From positions 1-44,047 of the IMG/VR virus record IMGVR_UViG_3300025870_001435: DNA of 44,047 bases; one strand, written 5' to 3'. This stretch comes from a virus. The notes beneath the pieces were generated by a model. It was not told the DNA's origin. It saw nothing but the letters and a program-made list of their open reading frames with translations, and ran no database searches. Made by a program: the position numbers and the translations under genes. Positions within the stretch are counted from its first letter, which is position 1. Each line of letters starts with the position of its first letter. Below are positions 24,440 to 32,401 of this stretch, one piece after another.

Positions 24440-25935
24440 ACCTGTACTCCATAGTTTTTAGTCCAGCGTGTAGCATCCTGTCTTGTATTTACCAATGGCT
24501 CGCCCCTTATGTTAAGACTAGTGTTGAGCAACATTGGACAACCAGTTTCTGCATACCAAGTTTCTAATAGTGTTCTAAATCCGCTGGTATCGTCTTTAGA
24601 TACAGCCTGTACTCGACTAGTACCATCCAAGTGTATAATAGCAGGGAATTTATCAGGTTGTTTACACTTTGCTGTATATTGCATATAAGGACCAGTAACT
24701 CCTTGAAAGTAATCATCAGCATGTTCAGCAAGTATTGCTGGTGCGAATGGCCTGAATAGTTCTCGTTTTTTTAATTTATTGACTCTATCTTTAACATCAC
24801 TGCCTCTTGGATCAGCTAAAATACTACGATTGCCCAAACTACGTGGTCCAAACTCTGCTGGCCCAGCAGCTACTGCCGCAATTTTATGCTTCTTAAGTTG
24901 TTGAATAACATCGTTAACTGGATATTCTCCTTGTATATTATGTCCTAGATATGCTGACGCAAACTTAATATGTGTTTGTTCATGTGCCAACACACACCCT
25001 ATACTACTTCCTGCATCGCCTGGATTTGGCATAATCCACACGTCTTTAAAATATTTGTGTGCTAGACTATTTGCTACACAATTTAATGCACACCCACCCA
25101 TTATAACAATGTTTTCTTGGTTTGTCAATGCCTGAGCAGACATTAATAATATATTTAATATTTCTTCATATATAAGTTGGGTAGCGGCAGCAATGTCAGC
25201 ATAGTCTTGTTCACTATTCAAGGCAGTACGCCAGTCCAAACATCCTCTGTGACAGTTACGCTTGAATAGTGTACGTGGATCTTTTAAACTAGGCATCTTT
25301 TTAATAAAGTCATGTTTAATAAGATCATAATACTTGCTGGGATCACCTATAGCCGCCATACCCATGAGGATGTATTCGTGTTCCTGTGGCTTTAGTCCTA
25401 TACGTTGTGTCATAGCACTGTACCAGATCCCCACACTGTGTGGATAGTTTTGACTCCACTTGCGCTTTAGTTTATTATCTCGACCGGTCCAAATGCTAGT
25501 GGTATTCCATTCACCTATGCTATCAATAACAAGCACCGCAGTATTATTGAACGGCGCAGTATAATACCCAGCCGCCGCATGACTATGGTGGTGCGAAGTA
25601 TACTGACTGCGTGGTGCATCTGTATAAAAGTTTCTCATATGTTTAGTTGGTGACATGCTTGTTAACTGGTCATATTGTCCAGCATATAGTTGTCTAGTTT
25701 TTTTCCACAGTGGATTTTCATAATAGTATACACGCTGTGGATCGCCCCACTGTAATGCCTCTTGTAACATATCAGTATTAAGCTCAGCATCATTTTTAAC
25801 TCTAGTGTAACGCTCGCTGTGAGCACTCCACAATAGTTTTAAATTATCTGATTTACTGAATACTGATAGGCTAGCATCATGGCTCAAGCCTGTCCATCCC
25901 CATATAATCATATGGTCGCTTTCTACTGGTGTCAT
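24424..25935 (-). CDS. NodU/TobZ-family carbamoyltransferase
   Basis: A 503-residue protein from ATG 25935; ATG 25911 (MIIWGWTGLSHDAS) resembles the normal family start and is a good alternative. Domain 1 has GLSHDAS (17-22) and the metal site HHHSH at 115-119, and VLVIDSIGEW follows. Domain 2 (YrdC-like) contains AAGPAEFGPRSLGNRSILADPR and the family end motif LNTSLNIRGEPLV. Such enzymes transfer a carbamoyl group from carbamoyl phosphate via carbamoyl-AMP to a sugar hydroxyl. First gene of the minus-strand run to 10370, with TATAAATA directly upstream. Confidence 0.95.
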   Translation of the reverse strand: MTPVESDHMIIWGWTGLSHDASLSVFSKSDNLKLLWSAHSERYTRVKNDAELNTDMLQEALQWGDPQRVYYYENPLWKKTRQLYAGQYDQLTSMSPTKHMRNFYTDAPRSQYTSHHHSHAAAGYYTAPFNNTAVLVIDSIGEWNTTSIWTGRDNKLKRKWSQNYPHSVGIWYSAMTQRIGLKPQEHEYILMGMAAIGDPSKYYDLIKHDFIKKMPSLKDPRTLFKRNCHRGCLDWRTALNSEQDYADIAAATQLIYEEILNILLMSAQALTNQENIVIMGGCALNCVANSLAHKYFKDVWIMPNPGDAGSSIGCVLAHEQTHIKFASAYLGHNIQGEYPVNDVIQQLKKHKIAAVAAGPAEFGPRSLGNRSILADPRGSDVKDRVNKLKKRELFRPFAPAILAEHADDYFQGVTGPYMQYTAKCKQPDKFPAIIHLDGTSRVQAVSKDDTSGFRTLLETWYAETGCPMLLNTSLNIRGEPLVNTRQDATRWTKNYGVQVCLPK

Positions 25936-25949
25936 AAATAGTATTTATA
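25933..25949. promoter_or_regulatory. Head-to-head late promoters (NATAAATA)
   Basis: CATAAATA on the plus strand (25933-25940) faces TATAAATA on the minus strand (25949-25942), one base apart. This is the mirror image of the 9203-9218 pair. The plus-strand copy would give the B12-type rSAM gene an RNA leader of about 30 bases with TTAGGA before ATG 25977. The minus-strand copy would start RNA at or next to ATG 25935. Confidence 0.65.
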
Positions 25950-25976
25950 ATAACATATTATTAGGAAAATTACAAC

Positions 25977-27848
25977 ATGAAAAACGTTTACCTGAGTCAG
26001 ATGAGTCTAGAATTGCCAGGATCAAAATATTACTATTTCCCTTATAGTGTAGGTGTAGTGTGGAGTTATGCTGATGCTATCCCAATATTACATGAAAACT
26101 ATCAACTTAAAGGACTATATTTTGTTAAAGAAGATATTGATAATATAGTGGACAATATGGAAGAACCTGCAGTACTGGGACTCAGTAGTTACATATGGAA
26201 TACCAACTACAATGAGGAGTTTGCTCGTAAGGTTAAAGCACGTTGGCCTGAATGTAAAATTATTGTAGGCGGTGCCAACGCACCCGACAGTGATATAATG
26301 TATTTTGAAGACAAACCGTATATTGACTACCTTATACACCAGGAGGGAGAGATTAGTTTTAGTGGACTACTCAAGAGCTTTATAGGCGAACGGGATGAAA
26401 CCCAAGTGCCTGGTATCAGTATAAATCAAAATGGTAAACGTATTACAACAGGTCCCAGTGTAAGAGTTAGTGACTTAACAGACGTTCCCAGTCCTTACTT
26501 AACTGGATTGTTTGACGACATTGTTAAAAAATACAATGGACGCAGTGATATGACACTCAATGGCATTATTGAAACTAACAGAGGGTGTCCATTCATGTGT
26601 ACATTCTGTGATTGGGGAGGTACTACATTTAGTAAAGTTAAGAAGTTCGATATAACAAGAATTGAAGCAGAAGTTAAATGGTTCGCTGATAATAAGATTG
26701 AATATATAAACAATACAGATGCTAACTTTGGTATATTTAAAGAACGTGATATGGCTATTACTGATATGCTTATTGCCACAAAGAAAAAATATGGGTTCCC
26801 AGAAATATTTGATACAAACTGGAATAAAAATAACAATCAAGCAACAGTAGAGATGGCAAGTAAATTATTAAATGCTGGTATGATGCGTAGATTTACTGCC
26901 AGTTTACAAAGTATGAACCCTGATGTGCTTAAAGCCATTAAACGCACAAACTTAAATGGTGCGCAATTGGACAACATTGTAGATGATGCACGTAAAATAG
27001 GCATCAATGTTAATACAGAAATGATTGTTGGATTGCCAGAAGAAACATATGAGAGTTGGAAAACTGGTATTTGCGAACTGCTTAAAGACGATTTTATTGT
27101 CGAGAGTTATCCACTAGCACTGTTGCAAAATAGTGAAATGAATAACCCCAAGTATAAAGAACAGTATGGTATAAAAACAAAAACTGTAAAGAGTTATTTT
27201 AGTAATTATGTAACAGAATGGCAGGACATGGTTGTTGCTACTCGTACCATGGATGAAGAAACAATGAGCCGTGTATGGTTGTGGACCTGGCTCACAAACA
27301 AACTTGAAGCAAATGGGTTTACACATCTAGTAAGTAGATACATGGAACAATATCATAATATTCCACAACAAGATTTTTACGAGGCAATGCTAGAAACATT
27401 TTTAAATGACGAAGATAGTGTCTATTATCCACATTTACAAAAATGGAGTAAGCATGCACAAGATTTAGAATTTCAATACTTTATAGCAGGATTTGTATAT
27501 GGTGAAGTATTAGTAGATATTGGCCAGTACCGCAGAGCTAAGTTTTTTAAAGAGGTGTATGAAGTTGCTAATAGTATGTTAAATGAGTTTGATCCACAAT
27601 TAAGTCAAGTTTTGGACTTGCAAGAAAAAATACAACGACAACCAGAAAACGGAATGCACACCTTAACATGTAATAATAATTTATACGAGTATATTGTCAA
27701 CAATGCGCCGTTGACATCCCAAAAAGTGCAGTATACAATAACTAATAATGCAATAGAAGATAGATTTGATAAAGACTGGGTTGCATTTATGAACTTTGCA
27801 CGAAAGAATAAAGGATGGATAAATGACATTGTGGCAACAGCCGTCTAA
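25977..27848 (+). CDS. Cobalamin-type radical SAM enzyme (group D)
   Basis: A 623-residue protein. Residues 1-170 look like the B12-binding Rossmann domain that precedes the core in class B rSAM enzymes (VLGLSSYIWNTNYNEEFARK, KIIVGGANAPD, YLIHQEGE), though no DxHxxG is present, which is normal for this class. The core motif C204-x3-C208-x2-C211 follows NRG (ETNRGCPFMCTFC), and MIVGLPEETYESW is a typical later strand. A helical C-terminal region of about 250 residues is not recognised. Such enzymes usually methylate unreactive carbons. The 26-base overlap with the methyltransferase at 27823 suggests joint action. Confidence 0.9.
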   Translation: MKNVYLSQMSLELPGSKYYYFPYSVGVVWSYADAIPILHENYQLKGLYFVKEDIDNIVDNMEEPAVLGLSSYIWNTNYNEEFARKVKARWPECKIIVGGANAPDSDIMYFEDKPYIDYLIHQEGEISFSGLLKSFIGERDETQVPGISINQNGKRITTGPSVRVSDLTDVPSPYLTGLFDDIVKKYNGRSDMTLNGIIETNRGCPFMCTFCDWGGTTFSKVKKFDITRIEAEVKWFADNKIEYINNTDANFGIFKERDMAITDMLIATKKKYGFPEIFDTNWNKNNNQATVEMASKLLNAGMMRRFTASLQSMNPDVLKAIKRTNLNGAQLDNIVDDARKIGINVNTEMIVGLPEETYESWKTGICELLKDDFIVESYPLALLQNSEMNNPKYKEQYGIKTKTVKSYFSNYVTEWQDMVVATRTMDEETMSRVWLWTWLTNKLEANGFTHLVSRYMEQYHNIPQQDFYEAMLETFLNDEDSVYYPHLQKWSKHAQDLEFQYFIAGFVYGEVLVDIGQYRRAKFFKEVYEVANSMLNEFDPQLSQVLDLQEKIQRQPENGMHTLTCNNNLYEYIVNNAPLTSQKVQYTITNNAIEDRFDKDWVAFMNFARKNKGWINDIVATAV

Positions 27849-28479
27849 TAGACTTGAGTTTTTAGAAAAAAATTTAAAACCAATAGTGTCAGGTGCAAAG
27901 GTTCTGGACTTTTGCTGTGGTACTGGTATGAATGGACTGTACGCACTTGAACATGGTGCAAAACATGTTACATTTACAGATGTTAGACCGGAGACATTCA
28001 ATGACTGGATAGATACGCAGGGGGTTAACGTTGATTATATTAAATCCAACAACCATGTGTGGAAGTTTTTTGACGCTAATGAATTGCAAAAAAGCCAACA
28101 GCTGATAGATATGCAAAATTTTGATATAATAATTTATCACGGACATTTTTATCATGCAAGGAATCATTTTGACATTGTCAAAATGCTTAGTAATTCAAGT
28201 GCTAAACATATTATATTTGAAACCAAAACCACACACCATGAAGATTTAATAATGGAATGGCAACTTGAACCAATTGACAGTAAATGGGCAACATGGTCAG
28301 ATGGCCAGCAATCACAAATGCCAACAGGGCAACCAAGTTGGGGGATCTGTCGTATGCTATTTGAATATCATGGATGGAAGACGTCTGCTAAAAAACGGCA
28401 AACTTGGAAATTTTCTGGGTTACCAGCAGACGCTTCTGATCCAAATATGATTCAAGTTAGAGCGCACTTTAGTCGTTAG
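27823..28479 (+). CDS. Class I SAM-dependent methyltransferase
   Basis: A 218-residue protein with motif I VLDFCCGTGMNG at 27-38, VTFTDVRPE as the ribose-binding acidic strand and FDIIIYHGHFYHARN as the motif IV region. The start ATG 27823 has AAGGAT upstream and lies inside the end of the B12-type rSAM gene. It is unrelated in sequence to the two methyltransferase-like proteins at 21694 and 22653. The histidine-rich motif IV (YHGHFYHARNH) is unusual and might bind metal or take part in catalysis. Acceptor unknown. It converges on the gene at 28469 with an 11-base overlap. Confidence 0.85.
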   Translation: MTLWQQPSNRLEFLEKNLKPIVSGAKVLDFCCGTGMNGLYALEHGAKHVTFTDVRPETFNDWIDTQGVNVDYIKSNNHVWKFFDANELQKSQQLIDMQNFDIIIYHGHFYHARNHFDIVKMLSNSSAKHIIFETKTTHHEDLIMEWQLEPIDSKWATWSDGQQSQMPTGQPSWGICRMLFEYHGWKTSAKKRQTWKFSGLPADASDPNMIQVRAHFSR

Positions 28480-29488
28480 ACCAACTATAAGTTTCTGTAT
28501 CTTCGTCATAAACAACCGATGCATTTAAAATTTCTGTATCAAAATCTATCTTAACAATCTTACATGTATGTGCTCTTTCTATAAACCAATCAAAGTCGTC
28601 TGCATTGCCTGATTCATTGATAGCCAATATGTGGCGACCAGGTGTGTGAATCCAGTCATTAATGTCTACGCTATAAGTACCCACTAAATCATGTTCTTGA
28701 GATTTCTCTTTATACCATTCCAAACGACTATGTGTTAATTCTGATTCACGTTCTGCTGTTACTCCTTCAGCTGGAATATTAAATGTAAACCATGGACTTA
28801 CTGATCTTTTTGGCTCTACATTGTTTGCAGTTATTAGATCTAAATGATTGTCTTGTAAAATCATTTCAATGTCCTTGCCCAAGGTTGCATATGCTAAAAA
28901 CAAACAGTGCCTGTGTGAGAAGCCACTTGATTTTGCATCTTGGTCTTGTTGAGTTAAAAGCGCTGCTGATTTAGGCCAATCTTCTGCAGATTGATCACTA
29001 TGTACAACATGCCATGGCTCTAATAATACACTTCTCGCATAATTTTGTAGTGTGCCGTTGTTGTTTATTGCACCTTCTAATGTGTGTATATTATGATTTA
29101 GCTCTCTTAATAGTGCGAGTAACTCAGGATCATAATCGCCCTCAGATAGTTCTCCCAGCTCTATACATTCAGCAGCAAATTTGTCATGTATTACATTAAG
29201 CAAAGTTTGTTCATATGGAACACTATCCCAACCTTCGGGCAGTGTTTTATTGTAGTCTGTTACTAATTTTTGACAATTTTCCAATACTATATCATGATAG
29301 TCTGCTATCGGTAATACTGTAGATGGGCATTCACTATTAATAATAAAAGTAGGTTGGTGCTCTCTGCGCTCATAATATTCTTTCCATATTGCTAACCATT
29401 TGTGTACAACGGTGTATCCTGTTTGCAAAGTATAGTCTAAAGAAATACTTTCATTGCCAGAAGCGTATGTTAATTTTACTGTATTCAT
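28469..29488 (-). CDS. Unidentified phage protein
   Basis: A 339-residue acidic protein that I cannot place in a family. It is rich in Asp/Glu and His, lacks cysteine clusters and membrane segments, and has two visible parts: a mostly helical N-terminal two thirds (ECIELGELSEGDYDPELLALLRE) and a C-terminal segment with strand-like VGTYSVDINDW and CKIVKIDFDTEI. Start ATG 29488 has AGGAG at good spacing, and GATAAATA lies about 33 bases upstream. As the sole gene of its transcription unit, its relation to the modification genes is unclear. Confidence 0.75.
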   Translation of the reverse strand: MNTVKLTYASGNESISLDYTLQTGYTVVHKWLAIWKEYYERREHQPTFIINSECPSTVLPIADYHDIVLENCQKLVTDYNKTLPEGWDSVPYEQTLLNVIHDKFAAECIELGELSEGDYDPELLALLRELNHNIHTLEGAINNNGTLQNYARSVLLEPWHVVHSDQSAEDWPKSAALLTQQDQDAKSSGFSHRHCLFLAYATLGKDIEMILQDNHLDLITANNVEPKRSVSPWFTFNIPAEGVTAERESELTHSRLEWYKEKSQEHDLVGTYSVDINDWIHTPGRHILAINESGNADDFDWFIERAHTCKIVKIDFDTEILNASVVYDEDTETYSWSND

Positions 29489-29520
29489 AATATGAATCTC
29501 CTATGTTGATTTGTTAACTA

Positions 29521-29528
29521 TATTTATC
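29521..29528 (-). promoter_or_regulatory. Late-promoter-like GATAAATA for the gene at 28469
   Basis: GATAAATA on the minus strand, about 33 bases ahead of ATG 29488, which also has an AGGAG ribosome site. It pairs with the plus-strand TATAAATA at 29543 within the same divergent gap. Confidence 0.55.
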
Positions 29529-29542
29529 TACATTTGTAATTA

Positions 29543-29550
29543 TATAAATA
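29543..29550 (+). promoter_or_regulatory. Late promoter TATAAATA for the sugar dehydrogenase unit
   Basis: A perfect TATAAATA, 26 bases ahead of ATG 29577, with ATAGGA as ribosome site in between. This spacing gives a normal short leader, unlike the copies at 9203 and 17878 that nearly touch the start codon. It also shows why the frame should start at 29577 and not at the upstream TTG 29511. Confidence 0.62.
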
Positions 29551-29576
29551 AGTATGTAGTTAATATAGGATTAAAC

Positions 29577-30803
29577 ATGAACAAAATAGGATTTATTGGT
29601 ACCGGTAAATTAGGAATGCCGTGCGCAGAAGCAATTGCACAAAAAGGCCATGATGTTAGTGGATATGATGTTGTTAATCAGCACAGCAAACATGTTACTA
29701 TGTATCATGACATTGCTAGCTGTGTTAAAGATAGAGATATAGTATTTGTGGCAGTGCCTACTCCACACGACCCAAATTATGATGGAAGAGCGCCAACAGC
29801 TCACTTAGACCCACGGGACTTTAATTATGACATAGTTAAGGAAGTATTGGCTGAGGCAAACAAGCACATGAACGACAGCCAATTACTAGTGCTTATCAGT
29901 ACTGTACTGCCTGGTACTACTAGAAATCAATTTGTAGATTTAGTTACCAACACACGCTTTGTATACAATCCTTATTTGATTGCAATGGGAAGTGTTGCAT
30001 GGGATATGGTCAATCCTGAAATGGTTATGATAGGCACAGCAGATGGAAGTGAAACTGGTGATGCTAAAGAGCTGGTTGACTTTTATAAAACTATTATGGA
30101 AAACCAACCTCGATATGTTATCGGTACATGGGACGAGTGTGAATGTATCAAAGTATTCTACAACACATTTATTAGTGCTAAGATTGGGCTTGTTAATATG
30201 ATCCAAGACGTAGCAGAAAAGCAAGGTAACATCAATGTTGATGTTGTGACTGATGCACTTGCAAACAGTACAATGCGTATTATGGGGCCACAATATATGA
30301 AAGCAGGCATGGGCGATGGAGGCGGATGTCATCCACGTGATAACATTGCACTTCGTTATATGGCACAAGAGCTAGATTTGGGTTACGATTTATTTGATAG
30401 TATAATGAATGCAAGAGAAATTCAAGCAAAAAATATGGCAGTTAAATTAGCTGATTTAGCTAAAGAAAATAATTATAGTATTTGTATACATGGCAAATCA
30501 TATAAGCCAGATGTTTCTTATTTAGATGGCAGCTACAGTTTACTAGTGGGGCATTACTTGCAGGATCTGGGAGTTATCCCGAATTATATAGATCCGTTAA
30601 CTGGTGATAACTTTGTGCCCACTGACCCAGTTATTATGATGCTTGCTCACAGTGCAAGTACAACATACAACTATGCCAATAAACATACACAAGATAAACT
30701 ATATTGCAAAATTCCGGATAACAGTGTGGTTGTAGACCCATGGAGGAATTTTACCACAAATAATAGCACAATTAGGATTGTACAATATGGCAACACCAGA
30801 TAA
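29577..30803 (+). CDS. UDP-glucose/GDP-mannose dehydrogenase family protein
   Basis: A 408-residue protein from ATG 29577. N-terminal NAD-binding GTGKLG is at 8-13 and VFVAVPTP is the usual third strand. Catalytic residues are visible: Lys192 and Asn196 in CIKVFYNTF, and Cys251 in GDGGGCHPRD (family consensus GxGGxCxPKD). HGKSYKPDVSYLDGS matches the G.a.K...D.R.S segment of the C-terminal domain. It would oxidise a nucleotide sugar C6 alcohol to a carboxylate. Replacement of the PKD lysine by Arg and the DGS variant suggest an unusual substrate. It overlaps the next gene by 17 bases. Confidence 0.88.
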   Translation: MNKIGFIGTGKLGMPCAEAIAQKGHDVSGYDVVNQHSKHVTMYHDIASCVKDRDIVFVAVPTPHDPNYDGRAPTAHLDPRDFNYDIVKEVLAEANKHMNDSQLLVLISTVLPGTTRNQFVDLVTNTRFVYNPYLIAMGSVAWDMVNPEMVMIGTADGSETGDAKELVDFYKTIMENQPRYVIGTWDECECIKVFYNTFISAKIGLVNMIQDVAEKQGNINVDVVTDALANSTMRIMGPQYMKAGMGDGGGCHPRDNIALRYMAQELDLGYDLFDSIMNAREIQAKNMAVKLADLAKENNYSICIHGKSYKPDVSYLDGSYSLLVGHYLQDLGVIPNYIDPLTGDNFVPTDPVIMMLAHSASTTYNYANKHTQDKLYCKIPDNSVVVDPWRNFTTNNSTIRIVQYGNTR

Positions 30804-31311
30804 CGCATTGATAATAATTGATATGTGGGACACATATCATCCTGGTCACAATAGATTTCAAAATGTATATGAACAAACTGTCAATCGTGTAGTTAATGTT
30901 GTAAAAAAATGGACCGGCCCAGTGGTGCTATCTTGCTATAACACTTATTGGAATGCTGAATATAACGATTGGGAGAAGCCCACACATAATCCATGGAGCC
31001 GACCGCATATACTATTGGAAATGGCTGTCAACTCTAAACCACTTGGATTAATCAGTTGGGATAAGCCGGAAGTCATAACACACTTAGTGAATAATCAAGT
31101 AAATGAACTATATTATGCTGGAGTAAGTTTTCCTGGATGTGTACAAGATAGAGATTTAGGCATTAATAATATGAAATATAACAGCAATGTGATAATTGAT
31201 TGTGTTATTGATTTAACCAGTACTGGTTATAACGAACACGAAATAATACACGATACATACCGATATGCATTATCACACAAACAAAGGATTGTAACCAGTG
31301 ATACCTTGTGA
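30787..31311 (+). CDS. Isochorismatase-like cysteine hydrolase
   Basis: A 174-residue protein from ATG 30787 (AGGA nine bases upstream; a TTG three codons earlier is less likely). ALIIIDMWDTYH carries the family Asp12, and GVSFPGCVQDRDLGINNM holds the candidate nucleophile Cys118 in the usual C-V/C-x context near the end of the sheet. Lys84 or Lys93 could complete the triad. Members hydrolyse amides, vinyl ethers or related bonds. The position between a sugar dehydrogenase and a glycosyltransferase-like gene suggests a role in the same unit. Substrate unknown. Confidence 0.72.
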   Translation: MATPDNALIIIDMWDTYHPGHNRFQNVYEQTVNRVVNVVKKWTGPVVLSCYNTYWNAEYNDWEKPTHNPWSRPHILLEMAVNSKPLGLISWDKPEVITHLVNNQVNELYYAGVSFPGCVQDRDLGINNMKYNSNVIIDCVIDLTSTGYNEHEIIHDTYRYALSHKQRIVTSDTL

Positions 31312-32401
31312 ACTGCACAATCAAATTGGCAATCATGTGCCGTATATACACACAAAATTTACTCGTCCACGACAGGCAGATGATGACAAGTTTATATATC
31401 TGATCAGTGACACTCATGATGGTAGTGTAAGTGGGAGATATCGTGACCCAAATTATCAATTTTGGGAATGGCTGACAGACGTCACAATTCCGGCTCGGGT
31501 AGTACGAGCAGTTAAAGATAAAAAATGTATAATATTAATTGACGACACCCAAGAGGGTCATGAACGATCAATTATTGATATTCGCATTAAACTTTGGTGT
31601 CGGGCAAACGGATTTGATCAACAGGATCATGATCACATTGTATACATGACAGGTAATTTAAATTATCACCCAACTAATACATACACTGTGATAAGTAAGC
31701 CGTTTATCGTAGATGTATGTCGTTATGTTTGGTTTGATAACTGGGGTAGTGGTGTAGATCGAATAGCTGATAAAAAAAGATTTACTCGTATTTGTAAAGA
31801 AAGGCAACTGGCTGATTGGCATTATAAATTTATTAGTTTACAGCAACGCCCTAGAAGATTTAGAATTGAGCTTAGAGATAAATTAAGAAGCCGTTATTCA
31901 CAATCTGAAAGTATATGTACAATAAAACAAGGCTCGGCTAGTGACGATCTCAGCAATGCAAGTGGTATTGAAGTTAGTCCATATGACACTAATATTGATT
32001 CTGAATATGGTTGGCCACAAGTAACAACTGAACACTTCATACACATACCATATGCTGTAGTAAGCGAAACAAATTTCTATGGCACGGAAAAAAAGTTAGT
32101 GACAGAAAAAGCAATTAAAAATTTAATATACCCGCAACCGTTTGTTTTGTGCGGATATCAAAATCAAATTGAAGACCTTAGGCAAATGGGCTTCCAGTTA
32201 TATGATGACTTAGTGGACCATACTTATAACACATTACCAGACGAACAACGGATGGATGGATTAATTAATGAACTGTCTAGACTGATAGATTTAACTCCAG
32301 GTGACTATACTGCGCAAGCACTGCATAATCGCAATGTTGTCGCTACTAGCGATTGCTTTGGAGAAGTGTACAGGAATTTAGTTGAGATATTGTTGGATTG
32401 A
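31298..32401 (+). CDS. Glycosyltransferase-like marine phage protein (paralog of the one at 719)
   Basis: A 367-residue protein started at GTG 31298, with AAAGGA upstream and a 14-base overlap with the isochorismatase-like gene. The C-terminal part reads LVTEKAIKNLIYPQPFVLCG, LRQMGFQLYDDLVDHTYN and a helical tail, matching the 719 protein (SEKTHKAI...LILGQQ...LRDYGYKTFDNVIDHSYD). The N-terminal half differs between the two. The shared half resembles the donor-binding end of fucosyltransferase-like enzymes; the activity itself is an inference. It converges on the SGNH gene with a 24-base overlap. Confidence 0.6.
   Translation: MIPCELHNQIGNHVPYIHTKFTRPRQADDDKFIYLISDTHDGSVSGRYRDPNYQFWEWLTDVTIPARVVRAVKDKKCIILIDDTQEGHERSIIDIRIKLWCRANGFDQQDHDHIVYMTGNLNYHPTNTYTVISKPFIVDVCRYVWFDNWGSGVDRIADKKRFTRICKERQLADWHYKFISLQQRPRRFRIELRDKLRSRYSQSESICTIKQGSASDDLSNASGIEVSPYDTNIDSEYGWPQVTTEHFIHIPYAVVSETNFYGTEKKLVTEKAIKNLIYPQPFVLCGYQNQIEDLRQMGFQLYDDLVDHTYNTLPDEQRMDGLINELSRLIDLTPGDYTAQALHNRNVVATSDCFGEVYRNLVEILLD

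Noticed and set aside
26495-26840. Two overlapping minus-strand 113-residue frames in the B12-type rSAM gene
   Set aside because: They overlap each other and the rSAM core coding region; no start signals.
29511-29576. Longer start (TTG 29511) for the sugar dehydrogenase
   Set aside because: The added residues cross the TATAAATA promoter, and ATG 29577 has its own AGGA site and begins the normal Rossmann strand.
29940-30368. Minus-strand 142-residue frame opposite the sugar dehydrogenase
   Set aside because: Covers the catalytic part of a clearly coding gene; antisense shadow.
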